Source: Erythroxylum novogranatense (lineage: Eukaryota > Streptophyta > Magnoliopsida > Malpighiales > Erythroxylaceae). From it: a stretch of DNA of 64,000 nt. This document shows positions 1 through 10,954 of this stretch, piece by piece; the first letter of the stretch is position 1; each line of letters begins with the position of its first letter. The notes beneath the pieces were generated by a model that had not been told where the DNA came from, searched no databases, and saw only the letters and a program-made list of their open reading frames with translations. The stretch spans positions 22,468,309 to 22,532,308 of the forward strand of contig CM057228.1 in NCBI GenBank assembly GCA_029891385.1, read 5' to 3'. The position numbers were made by a program, and so were the translations under genes.

Positions 1-3000
1 AAGACATAAAGACAGACGAAAAGCGGACGATACGAACAAAAACAGACGAAGCCTAAAAGCAGACGAATCAGAAAGGCAGACGCAAGTTCAATTTCCTTGT
101 GACAGAAGTGGCGAGCTGTGACGAACTACATCAAAGTTCAACATGGTTAAATATATCATAAAATCAAAACGAAAGCCTAATATTTTTAGGACAATAAATT
201 CATTTTTAGGTGAACTTGAAAAGCAGACGAAGTGTGAAGAGTCGAAGTCAACGTATTATTTATGCTTTTGCATTCTCCGTCTGGTTTTCTACTTCGTCTG
301 TTATTGTACGATGTCTCAAAAAGTAGACGAAGTTAACAATACACACGGAGAATACAAAGGTCAGACGAAGACATAAAGATGCAGAAAAGCGGACGTCTGA
401 ACAAAAGCAGAACGAAGCCTAAAAGCGCATTTAATCGAGAAGGCGGATGGAAGTTCAATTTCCTTGTAGCGAAGTGACGAAATGTGACGAACTACATCAA
501 AGCTCAACATGGTTAAATATATTATCAAATCAAAGCGAAAGCCTAATATTTTAGGACAATAAATTCATATTTAGGTGAACTTGAAAAGCGGGCGAAGTGT
601 CAAGAGTCGAAGTCAATGTATTATTTATCCTTTTGCATTCTCGTCGGTTTTCTACTTAAATACATTATTGCTTAAATACATTTTTCTTCGTCATTATTCA
701 TTAAAATCATATATCTCAAGTCATTTTGACTTAATATGTTTTCAATAGTTTCCGTGTGTTTTCTTCTTTTCATCATTATTTCGTTTTGACTTAACAATGT
801 CGTCCTTTTTAAGTGCATGATTTTCTCATCACGTAGATTGAGTTTTCAATTAATAGGTGCAATCTTCTAGCGCTATAATAATCTCAAACACCGCCGATAG
901 CGTATTGCGAAGTAGAGCAGAGCGTAGATTGACGTTTCAATTCATACGTTAACGTATTGCGAACTAACCAAACATGAGGACTGCAAAGAGAAGAAGAGGA
1001 CCAGAACAGAGATTGACGTTTCAATTCATACATGATAGATTTCTCACCTGCTACTCCTGACAGGTTGACCTTCTACAATTATTTTATCTTCTTTGGAAAT
1101 TAGTGCGATTGCTTCCCTTGACTCTTCTTGCTGACAGGATGACCTTCTACAATCATTTTCTATTTTTCGCAAGAAGAAGATGACCAGAACAAAGATTGCT
1201 TGAATCTTGAAAGAACCGCTTATTCAATTGAGTTTTGTGACTAACTCAAAATGATTCTTAATTCACGCGTGGTTTGCTTCGTGTACTTTTGCAGAACTTA
1301 CGTCTCCTTTTGCTTTAAATGCGCTTTTGATTTAAATCTAGTTTTGCTTCTATCGTTTGAATTCATAAGTGAGAGCCACATAATTTTTTACCAAACCAGA
1401 GCAGAGGTCGACGTTTCAATTCATAGGTCATAGATTTCGACTGCTACTCTGACAGTTGACCTTACGCAATTATTTTCTTCTTTGGAAATTAGTGTCATTG
1501 CTTCCATTCTTTATTCTTCTGACAGTTGACCTTCTATAATCATTTTCTGTTTTTCGCAAGAAGAAGATGACTAGAACTACTTTGGTATCCTGCTACTCCT
1601 GACAGGTTTACCTTCTACAATTATTTTCTCTTCTTTTTCCATTTGCTTTTCAACTTAATCGCTTTTCAACTTCCGTCTTGTTTTCATCCTCTTCTTTTCA
1701 TCATTGTTTGTACTTCATCAAAATCAACGCTGCGAATAGCGTATTGCGTAAGTAAGCAGGAGGAAGAGATTAGCGTTTTCATTCATAGGTGAGGCGACAT
1801 AATTTTAACCAAACCGGAAGAGGTCGACGTTTCAATTCATAGGTGATAGATTTTGACTGCTACTCTGACGACAGTTGACTTTCTGCAATTATTTCTCTTC
1901 TTTGGAAATTAGTGTCATTGCTTCCATTTACTCTTCTTCCTCACGAGTTGAGCTTCTACAATCATTTTCTTTTTTCGCAAGAAGAAGATGACTAAAAGCG
2001 CTTCAGTATCCTTTCCATCGTCTGTTTTGACTCCGTCTACTGCATTTAAAAGCATTTATCTGAACAAAAAGCAGACGAAGCACAAAAGCAGGCGAATCAA
2101 AAAGGTTTTTGTAAAAAAGAAAGCTCAATTGTTTCCCATTTCTTGCATTAAGTCATGCAATTCTAATGTGTTTTCGGAAACGCACGGTTCGTTGAAACAC
2201 AGTATCAATGGGTGCACATCTTCGTTAAACCATTAAGTGAAGAAGGGTTGAAATCGGGCGAAATCTGAACATGGTTAAATATATTATAAAATCAAAACCG
2301 GCGAATATTTTTGGACAATTAATTCATATTTAGGTGAACTTGAAAAGGCGAAGTGCGAAGAGTCAAGTCAACGTATTATTTATGCTTTTGCATTCTGCGT
2401 CTGCTTTTTTACTTAAATGCATTTTTGTACTTCGTTTGTTTTTCATCGTTTGTTATTCATTAAAATCATAAAACTCAAGTCATTTTGACTTAATATCCTT
2501 TTCAATAGGTTCCGTGTGTTTTTTTTCATCATTATTTCGTTTTGACTTAACAATCTCGTCCTTTTTAAGTGCATGATTTATTACATCGCATAGATTGAGT
2601 TTTCAATTAGTAGATCGAGCGAGATTGACGTTTCAATTCATACGTTAACGTATTGCAGAACTAACCAAACATGAGGACTGCAACTTGCGTCTACTTTTGC
2701 TTCTATCTGCTTTTCAACTTGTGTCTGCTTTTCAACTTGCGTCTTGTTTTCATCCTCTCCTTTTTCATCATTGTTTGTACTTCATCAAAATCAACACTGC
2801 CAATAGCGTATTGCAGAAGTAAACACCAGAACACAGATTGACGTCTTAACTCTTCTTCCTCACAGGTTGACCTTCTACAATCATTTCGTCTTCTTCCGAA
2901 ATTGTCTTCTGACATCTTCCTCTTTCATACCGACTTGGCGTATCCATCCGGCCTTCCTAGAGAGGGTCTCACCAACTGACGGACAATCGGTCACCTTCTT

Positions 3001-3070
3001 TATTAACTCCTTAGTCACAACAACGGATAGACCATCTACTGATGATACTAGAGTGTTGTCTACTAACTGA
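1..3070. repeat. Large direct repeat, copy 1 (copia-derived mosaic)
   Basis: This block recurs at 3337-6386 in the same order, for example the segments starting AAGACATAAAG at 1 and 3337, and both copies diverge right after CTAACTGA (3070 and 6386). It is a mosaic of copia pieces: CAGACG/CGTCTG hexamers like those in the copia-1 LTR, LTR-end plus polypurine-like junctions near 785 and 2545 (CTTAACAAT then CGTCCTTTTT), a plus-strand pol 3' fragment at 2188-2282 and a minus-strand extra-ORF fragment near 2910-3070. Inside it a shorter repeat of about 367 bp starts at 1 and 368. Short ORFs here are interrupted and I do not regard them as genes. Confidence 0.85.
2188..2282 (+). pseudogene. copia RNase H C-terminal fragment
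   Basis: Plus-strand translation gives FVETQYQW, then HIFVKPLSEEG and NLNMVKY. These match the end of the copia-1 RNase H on the minus strand near 19160-19270 (FIETEHQW, DIFTKPLSEER, SLNMV). Only the last 30 or so residues are present, with frame interruptions. It explains why the phrase ATGGTTAAATATAT recurs in this region: it is the pol 3' end carried in each repeat. No function remains. Confidence 0.7.
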
Positions 3071-3336
3071 CAGACGAGGAAGAGAAAAACAGACGGAGTA
3101 GGCAAAGTAGACGAAGTTAAAAATAGATGGAGTTGAAAAAGTTAACCAACTTATCAATATAGACGGAGATGAAAAAGTCTCATGTTGCCATTTGAAGAAT
3201 TGTAATATTAGATAGCATAATATGGTAACTGTACATATCGCTTCGTGCTAAAATAGTTGACCAAGTTATCAATATAGAACGAGTTCAAAAAGTAGACGAA
3301 GTTAACAATACGCAGGGAGAATACAAAGGTCAGACG
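3071..3336. repeat. Spacer between the two large repeats
   Basis: This 266 bp segment is not part of the duplicated block as such, but its last 50 bases (GTAGACGAAGTTAACAATAC and the following CAGACGAAGACATAAAG) repeat the sequence at about 322-376 and 3653-3705. It also contains a diverged internal repeat around TTAACCAACTTATCAATATA (about 3137) and TTGACCAAGTTATCAATATA (about 3249). No coding sequence is seen. Confidence 0.6.
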
Positions 3337-6300
3337 AAGACATAAAGACGGACGAAAAGCGGACGATACGAACAAAAACACACGAAGCCTAAAAGCGAGC
3401 CGAATCGGAAAGCGGGCCTTAAGTTCAATTTCCTTGTGATGAAGTGGCGGTATGACGCACTACATCAAAGTTCAACATGGTTAAATATATCATAAAATCA
3501 AAGCGAAAGCCTAATATTTTAGGACAATAAATTCATTTTTAGGTGAATTTGAAAAGCAGACGAAGTGTGAAGAGTCGAAGTCAACGTATTATTTATGCTT
3601 TTGCATTCTCCGTCAGTTTTCTACTTAAATCATTATTGTACGACGTCTCAAAAAGTAGACAAAGTTAACAATACACACGGAGAATACAAAGGTCAGACGA
3701 AGTCATAAAGGCGAACAGCAGACGTCTGAACAAAAGCAGAACGAAGCCTAAGCGGGCGAATCGGAAAAGCGGGACGGAAGTTCAATTTCCTTGTGACAGA
3801 AGTGACGAGCTGTGACGAACTACATCAAAGCTCAAAATGGTTAAATATATTATCAAATCAAAACGAAAGTCTAATATTTTTAGGACAATAAATTCATATT
3901 TAGGTGAACTTGAAAAGTAGACGAAGTGTCAAGAGTCGAAGTCAACGTATTATTTATCCTTTTGCATTTTCCGTCTGGTTTTCTACTTCGTCTGTTATTG
4001 TACTTCGTCTGTTTTTCTTCTTCTGTTATTCATTAAAATCATATATCTCAAGTCATTTTGACTTAATATGTTTTCAATAGTTTACGTGTGTTTTCTTCTT
4101 TTCATCATTATTTCGTTTGACTTAACAATGTCGTCCTTTTTAAGTGCATGATTTTCTACATCACGTAGATTGAGTTTTCAATTAATAGGTGCAATCTTCA
4201 GCGCTATAATAATCTCAAACACGCCAATAGCGTATTGCGAAGTAGACGGAGCAGCGAGATTGGCGTTTCAATTCATACGTTAACGTATTGCAGAACTAAC
4301 CAAACATGAGGGCTGAAGAGAAGAAGAGGACCGAAACGAGATTGGCGTTTCAATTCATACATGATAGATTTCTCACTGCTACTCTGACGGGTTGACCTTC
4401 TACAATTATTTTATCTTCTTTGGAAATTAGTGCGATTGCTTCCTTGACTCTTCTTCTTGCGGCAGGATGACCTTCTACAATCATTTTCTGTTTTCGCGAA
4501 GAAGATGACCGTAACAGATTGCTTGAATCTTGAAAGAACCGCTTATTCAATTGAGTTTTGTGACTAACTCAAATGATTCTTAATTCACGCGTGGTTTGCT
4601 TCGTGTACTTTTGCGAACTTCGTCTCCTTTTGCTTTAAATGCCTTTTGCTTTAAATGCGGTTTTGCTTCTATCGTTTGAATTCATAGGTGAGAGCCACAT
4701 AATTTTTTACCAAACCAGAGCAGAGGTCGACGTTTCAATTCATAGGTCATAGATTTCTGACCTGCTACTCCTGACAGGTTGACCTTCTGCAATTATTTTC
4801 TCTTCTTTGGAAATTAGTGTCATTGCTTCCATTTACTGTACTTCCTGACAGGTTGACCTTCTACAATCATTTTCTATTTTTCGCAAGAAGAAGATGACTA
4901 GAACTACTTTGGTATCCTGCTACTCCTGACAGTTTACCTTCTATAATTATTTTCTTCTTTTCCATTTGCTTTTCAACTTAATCGCTTTTCAACTTCCGTC
5001 TTGTTTTCATCCTCTCCTTTTCATCATTGTTTGTACTTCATCAAAATCAACGCTGCGAATAGCGTATTGCGTATAAGCAGGAGGAGCAGATTGACGTTTT
5101 CATTCATAGGTGAGAGCGACATAATTTTTACCAAACGAGCAGAGGTCGGCGTTTCAATTCATAGGTGATAGATTTCGACTGCTACTCTGACGAGTTGACT
5201 TTACGCAATTATTTTCTCTTCTTTGGAAATTAGTGTCATTGCTTCCATTTACTCTTCTTCCTCACGAGTTGAGCTTCTACAATCATTTACATTTTTCGCA
5301 AGAAGAAGATGACTAAAGCGCCAGTATCCTTTCCATCGTCTGTTTTGACTCCGTCTACGTATTTAAAAGCGACGATCTGAACAAAAAGCAGAATGAAGCA
5401 CAAAAAAAGGCGAATCACAAAGGTTTTGTAAAAAAAAGCTCAAATGTTTCCCATTTCTTGCATTAAGTCATGCAATTCTAATGTGTTTTCGAAGCACGCG
5501 GTTCGTTGAAACACAGTATCAATGGGTGCACATCTTCGTTAAACCATTAAGTGAAGAAGGGTTCGAAATCGGCGAAATTTGAACATGGTTAAATATATCA
5601 TAAAATCAAAACCGAAGGTGAATATTTTTTGGACAATTAATTCATATTTAGGTGAACTTGAAAAGCAGACGAAGTGCGAAGTGTCGAAGTCAACGTATTA
5701 TTTATGCTTTTGCATTCTGCGTCTTTTTCTACTTAAATGCATTTTGTACTTCGTTTGTTTTCATCGTTTGTTATTCATTAAAATCATAAAACTCAAGTCA
5801 TTTTGACTTAATATCCTTTTCAATAGGTTCCGTGTGTTTTTTTCATCATTATTTCGTTTTGACTTAACAATCTCGTCCTTTTTAAGTGCATGATTTATTA
5901 CATCGTCGTAGATTGAGTTTTCAATTAGTAGATCGTAACGAGATTGGCATTTCAATTCATACGTTAACGTATTGCAGAACTAACCAAACATGAGGACTGC
6001 AACTTGCGTCTACTTTTGCTTCTATCTGCTTTTCAACTTGTTTCTGCTTTTCAACTTGCGTCTTGTTTTCATCCTCTCCTTTTTCATCATTGTTTGTACT
6101 TGACAAAATCAACATCGCCAATAGCGTATTGCGTAAGTAAACACCGAAACAGATTGACGTCTTAACTCTTCTTCCTCACAGGTTGACCTTCTACAATCAT
6201 TTCGTCTTCTTCCGAAATTGTCTTCTGACATCTTCCTCTCTCATACCGACTTAGCGTATCTATCCGACCTTCCTAGAGAGGGTCTCACCAACTAACGGAC

Positions 6301-6386
6301 AATCGGTCACCTTCTTTATTAACTCCTTAGTCACAACAACGGATAGACCATCTACTGATGATACTAGAGTGTTGTCTACTAACTGA
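3337..6386. repeat. Large direct repeat, copy 2 (copia-derived mosaic)
   Basis: Second copy of the 1-3070 block, offset 3336 bp at the start and 3316 bp at the end because of many short indels. It holds the same order of parts: two 360-bp-scale subrepeats (3337 and about 3700), LTR-end/polypurine-like junctions near 4117 and 5860, the plus-strand RNase H tail at 5502-5596 and the minus-strand extra-ORF fragment, which here continues past 6386 into a longer remnant. Differences from copy 1 cluster at CAG, CTG and CG sites. Confidence 0.85.
5502..5596 (+). pseudogene. copia RNase H C-terminal fragment, copy 2
   Basis: Same plus-strand fragment as at 2188-2282: FVETQYQW, HIFVKPLSEEG, then the NMVKY phrase. 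It lies opposite in strand to the extra-ORF and RNase H remnants at 6240-7030, so the block joins pieces of elements in both orientations. Too short and broken to be functional. Confidence 0.7.
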
Positions 6387-6547
6387 GCATTCTTACAAAA
6401 ATCGAAAACCTCGTTTGTGTATACCGGTTCTTGTACCTCAAAGAAGTTCCTCCAACCAGCTCTTACAATCTTTGCTTCCACATCCATACTATCATTCCTC
6501 AATGACTCGAAACTCACATGTTTTCCGAATATCATGGCTGGCTCCAT
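6240..6547 (-). pseudogene. N-terminal fragment of copia extra 3' ORF (copia-3 relic)
   Basis: The minus-strand frame from an ATG at 6547 begins MEPAMIFGKHVSFESLRND and is clearly homologous to the extra ORF of copia-1, which begins MEATMIFGRHVDFESLKND at 18889. Shared stretches include RNFFEVQEPVYTNEVF and KVTDCP-VGETLS. About 95 residues remain before a stop. The ATG is at the same place as in copia-1, which supports this start. Here the frame reads through SSVDGLS, where copia-1 has a stop codon. The fragment ends where the repeat mosaic begins, so it is truncated by rearrangement. The role of this ORF family is unknown to me. Confidence 0.75.
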
Positions 6548-6794
6548 TGTTTCAGAACGAAAAACTGACTCTCGTAAGCTTTTTAGGCTTGGATGTTTGA
6601 GAAAATTGGGAAAGCAAAATCAACCGTCATGAGATGATTTTGCTTTACACAACTTGTAGAGATATAATCCGGTGTGTTCTAGAGTCATTAAAATCCTCGA
6701 GATTATCGGACTTTCCTCCACAAGTGTCTTGTGAGAGAAGTTACCATTTGTAGCTAACTGCTCTCGACGTCGTTAGTTTTGTCGTTACTTTACC

Positions 6795-7030
6795 TTGATG
6801 TATTCAGATTGACATAACGATTATGACATTGCGTCGATCTTCGAAACCGTTCTTCACTTAATGGTTTTGTGAACATGTGCGCCATCGATACTCTGTTTCC
6901 ATGGATCGTAGACGCACCACCTTCCTCTGAACATAACCTTTTTGAAAGTGATGTCGACTTCTACCGCTTCACTCTTGAATCTTTCAAACGAATTCTTTGC
7001 GGATTGATTGAACTAGTGTTGTCGCAATAG
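6795..7030 (-). pseudogene. copia RNase H C-terminal remnant (copia-3)
   Basis: The minus strand reads VVRLRSMETEYRW, then in a shifted frame MFTKPLSEER. This matches the end of the copia-1 RNase H (VVRLQFIETEHQW and DIFTKPLSEERF) at the same distance upstream of the extra ORF. Frameshifts and stops make it non-functional. The interval 6548-6794 between this and the extra ORF is the untranslated spacer also seen at 18890-19153 in copia-1. Homology stops at about 7030, where the rest of pol is missing. Confidence 0.7.
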
Positions 7031-7039
7031 ATTAGAGTA

Positions 7040-7276
7040 ACATATCGTCTTTTTGGCTTAGTCTACTTTTCTACTTAGTCTCTTTTTTCTTTCTCCTCTC
7101 TTTTCTACTTAAATACATTTTTTATTCTCGTGCTTTTCTACTTAAATGCATTTTCATTATCCGTACATTTTCTACTTAGTCATTTTTTTTCTCCGTCATC
7201 TTTCTTTCTCCGTCTTTTTTTCTCGACTATTTGTTCTTAATCAAAGTCATAAATGTGAAGTCATTTTGACTTAACA
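7040..7276 (-). mobile_element. copia-3 LTR remnant
   Basis: Runs of CTACTTAGTC and TTTTCTACTTAAATGCATTT are followed by AAAGTCATAAATGTGAAGTC and end with GTCATTTTGACTTAACA at 7276. Copia-1 LTRs end on this strand with GTCATTTGGACTTAACA. This is therefore the outer end of the 5' LTR (minus orientation) of the relic whose pol fragments lie to the left. Most of pol, gag and the LTR has been deleted between 7030 and 7040. Confidence 0.65.
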
Positions 7277-8600
7277 GATGGTTCATCACCTTCTAATGTT
7301 ATTGTTATTTGCAATATCGTTTCTAATGATTTTATCATGATTATTCAATTCATTATTATTTTCAACTTCATTCATATATTTATTCTCATTTGCAATATCA
7401 CTTTCTAAATATTTTTATCGTGATTATTATATTCATTATTATTATTCAACTTCATTAATATATTCATATTTTTTATCGATCATAATAACGGCTCATTCCA
7501 TATTTGTTTTTATTAATGTAGCGAAAATTTTATTATACCTAATAGGAATAATACTATTTACATTAGGATATTAAATAATCTGAATCACTAATATATATAT
7601 CTCTTGTGATAATCTATGTGTCTTGCGCGATATAGGCGCAATCTTCGACACGATCTTGATGCAATTTTTTGTCGTAGGCGGTACGCGTAATGCATGCCCT
7701 TATGACTACCGATATCATTTATATCTTTTCATTCATTCATATTGTCATTCATGTTGTGTCGTTTCTCTATACACACAATCTCGACCCAATCTTCGATGCA
7801 ATATTTTGTCGACGACCACCACGCGCCCCACAATCCATGCCCTTGTGACAACTTATATAGTGTCTTTTGCTCATTCGCATATATCGCTTCCTCTTACTTT
7901 TATTGCTCTCTTACTTGTAAATCTTCTTTCAGCTTCTTTTTGGTGCATCACGGATGTTTTTCGAGTTTATTTGTTCTTCTTGTCCACTTACATTCTTTGT
8001 CGAAGGAATATAAATGTTCTGACTCTTCAGTCTGCAGACTTGGATATGAGGAGATTTATCATGTTGCCGTCTGAAAATGATGGCTCAAATAAAGAAGACG
8101 TCTTTGGAGACTTGGATATGACGAGATTTATCATGTCTATCATTCTCCACGTCCGTCGTCAATGTCCTTGTGATCAATAGGAAGATTGTAACAATCTTGA
8201 TCTTTCTTGTGGTCATTCATAATGTGTGAATCATTTTTGGGTAACACTGAAGTGTCCTTGTCTATAAGGTACTTACATAGGTTGTATCTCAGCAGACTTG
8301 GATATGACAAGATTTATCATGTTGAATCCTTCAATCCTCTCAATTTCAATTAAGAGAGCTCCATGAGGATTGATAGAAGTTGTCCCGAGAGACATTCGAG
8401 GGGTAGATGTGGTGTATGGCAAATCCACTACTTGTGGTTGTGAAAATTCTTGGAGAGATGTTCATCAACGGTACTAACTCAAGTATACTCGACTCCATCC
8501 CGAGAACTTCATTGACATATAAAATTTAGAAATTAAGCATAGAAAGTATAGTGATGAATGTGGCTTACTCTCGATGGCCAACATAGTTTCAATAATGAGC
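7277..8600. other. Unassigned AT-rich region with small duplications
   Basis: No recognisable gene. An 81-bp tandem duplication covers about 7306-7468 (GCAATATC at 7311 and 7392). A diverged repeat of about 55 bp occurs at 7641-7706 and 7789-7855 (ATCTT-GATGCAAT-TTTTGTCG, later CATGCCCTT-TGAC). A phrase of about 28 bp, AGACTTGGATATGA followed by AGATTTATCATGT, occurs three times (8034, 8108, 8293). A 185-codon open frame at 7623-8180 spans these repeats but shows no domain. Confidence 0.6.
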
Positions 8601-9480
8601 GAAAAAGAGAGAAGAGGGAGTTGAAAACCGGATGGAAACAAAAGGCGGAAGTTGAAAAGAGAGGAAAGACGAAAAGCAGACGATGTTCAATAGTAGAGAA
8701 AGCAAAAGCGAGCGGAACTCCTAAAGGAGGCGAAGAAGTAAAATAGGCGTCGCTTTTGCTTTCGTCTACTTTTGCTTCCGTCTCGCTTTTGCTTAAATCT
8801 CGCTTTTCAATCGCTATCTCCTTTTCTTCTTTAAATGCGCTTTTCAATAGCTTCCTTCTTTTTCTCGTCATTTTTCATCGTCTGCTGCCTCATCATTATT
8901 TCTACTTCAACGATCCAAAAGTCTAGCGTAAGAACCCGTAGTGTGACTTGATATCGTGACATTTATCATAAATTGCAAAGCGCTACTTAACCACGGCATC
9001 CTCTTTCCTTGTACAAACATTTTCTCATGTCGAAAGTAACTCCTCTGCTCCACGGATCGGTCAACAGATGATTGTTTGTCATTTTTCGCCAACTATTGAA
9101 GATTTTCCATTAGATTATCTATCCAAGATAACAACCGCTTTTGCTTTCGTCTACTTTTGAACTTAGTCGGTTTTTCTTCTTTAAATCGCTTTTCAACCTC
9201 TTACTACTTCAACTCATTTTGCTTCTTTCACTTGCTCTTGTACTTCTTCATTTAAAGTAGTTCAATTGATGTCATTTCAACTCGGTTAAATTTCAGTTAC
9301 CAATTCCTATGTCTTCTTGAGTATACCAATTGACTAATCCTTCTTGAAAACATTTAACCCCAAAATCTAAGCGGATATCGAGGCGTCTTTTCGTTATATA
9401 CAATAATCTTGTAATCGCTATAATAATGTCAATTACGACCAATAACGTATTGTAAGTAAACATAGATTCACGTTTCAATT
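8600..9480. repeat. CAGACG-type copia LTR relic with fold-back
   Basis: The left part is purine-rich (AGGCGGAAGTTGAAAAGAG, AAGCAGACG, AGCAAAAGCGAGCGG) and the right part from 8750 is its rough inverse (CGTCTCGCTTTTGCT, CGCTTTTCAATCGC), so 8620-8850 can fold back. Near 9410-9478 the phrases CGCTATAATAATGTCAA, ATAACGTATTG and CACGTTTCAATT match the units at about 870-950 and 4200-4280. This is another relic of the copia-3 type repeat. No gene seen. Confidence 0.6.
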
Positions 9481-9660
9481 GATCATTGAGCTATGTTTTT
9501 GCCTATATGTAGGAAAATCATTTGAGTCTTGCCTTATTTAATACCACGATAAATACATCCCATTCTCCATTCCACAAAGATAACAATAGTCAAGGTTACT
9601 TCTTCTATTTCATCAAACAAAGAACGACCGTTAGAAATATAATTCAGAGCTGCGAAGTTA

Positions 9661-9888
9661 TGCGGATCCAGAGAAACATTAAAACAAATTGAAGAGTGTT
9701 ACGAGAAACTTGACAAGCTATCTGAAAAATTCATGGCACCCAAACAGAGAGGAGATAATCACAAATCTCCTTCAAGCTCTGGAACAAATAAAGACGTTCC
9801 CATGGCAGAGGCACCCAAACAGAAAGCACATAATCAGAAATCTTGCTCAAGCTTTGAAACAAATAAAGACATGTCCATGGCAGGCTAA
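9661..9888 (+). pseudogene. Possible terminal exon of a plant gene, in-frame 25-codon duplication
   Basis: One open frame starts after a candidate splice acceptor (ATAATTCAG ending at about 9650) and runs CGSRETLKQIEECYEKLDKL to a TAA at 9886-9888. Its last 50 codons are two 25-codon copies (9736-9810 and 9811-9885): each starts APKQ, contains NHKS or NQKS, then TNKD and MA. The 75-bp unit is a multiple of three and the frame stays open across both copies. The sequence after the stop looks like a plant 3' UTR. A different frame begins with an ATG at 9689, but the duplicated units favour the frame given. Family not recognised. It could be a captured fragment, a decayed gene or chance. Confidence 0.4.
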
Positions 9889-10952
9889 ACCTCTATTAAC
9901 TATTTTGACTTTACTGTCATCTTATTTTGACTCTGCTTCTTCTTAGTTTCTATCGTTTCATGTTTTACTTTCCGTAGTTGAAGTTTTTATAGTGTGGTGA
10001 ACTATGTATTTCGAGATTTTAATATATGTTGTACTCGGTGTTTATGTCTTCTGGTTTGTATTCTTTCTTTGAATTTATGTGTTCCTATCATTTTTTCTTT
10101 TTTATTAAGTAAGAATGTTGGCTAATGAATGTGAAAATGTTGCTTTAGGAATTATGTAATTTCTGTAAGATTTATCATCGATATCGGTAGAATGAATATA
10201 ACGTCTTGGCGATAATTGTATAAACTAGTCGAATAATAAAGATGGCCAACGATCTCAAAAAGTAAACTTCGACACTCTGAAATTTTTGAAACTCACATTA
10301 TAAAACTTATAGATTAACGTATCTTTATATTGCGATTTCAATAGTACACATGTAAAGTATTTTTATCTTATCCGAGAAAATGTCATTTCATCTTAGTTCT
10401 TCTTCATATTAAATTTTGCCTATTTAAAATTCATGGGCACTTTCATCACGCATTTCAAGCAGATGTTAACCTCGCTAGTAAATTTTCAAACTTAAAAGTT
10501 TTATCTTTTCACATATTTAACATAAAAACTCTAAATGAAACTATTTTCATAACTTTTATTAACTTATTTTGTAGTATCCCTCCTTAAAAATTATAAGAAA
10601 TTAAATCAAATATAAATTATTTTAAAAATATGTAATTAATAAATATCAAAATATAAATAATTATCTAAAATAAATATTATAGCAATAATTTAAAGCTATT
10701 CACTTTTATGTACAAATACTACTTATAAATATAAGAAATAAATTTAAGAATCATTAAAATTATATGTATAATTATTAATTAATATATATGTATATATATT
10801 TATAAATATGTAAAAGTTTAAAAGTATTATATTATAAACTTAAAAGACTTACTTTGAAAAGTCTAATATATTACTCATAATGCATAAATGTAGAAAATAA
10901 CTATAACAAGTCTTGAACTATGTAAAGATAGTATTTGAAATCAATTTCACCT
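9889..10952. other. AT-rich non-coding interval
   Basis: Follows the stop codon of the possible exon. The first 250 bp (T-rich, with GTTGTACTCGGTGTTTATG) resemble a 3' UTR. From about 10260 it is very AT-rich intergenic DNA with many stops in all frames. I see no gene, element end or strong repeat. Confidence 0.6.
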
Positions 10953-10954
10953 TG

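Noticed and set aside
143..376. Repeated small ORF starting MVKYIIKSK
   Set aside because: It recurs because ATGGTTAAATATAT is the carried-over end of copia pol (NLNMVKY); the frame after it is not conserved between copies.
7623..8180. 185-codon plus-strand frame
   Set aside because: Low-complexity, spans local DNA duplications and shows no domain; described as unassigned DNA instead.
8034..8324. CRISPR-like set of three direct repeats
   Set aside because: Spacing is irregular (about 74 and 185 bp), the repeats vary and the sequence is a plant genome.
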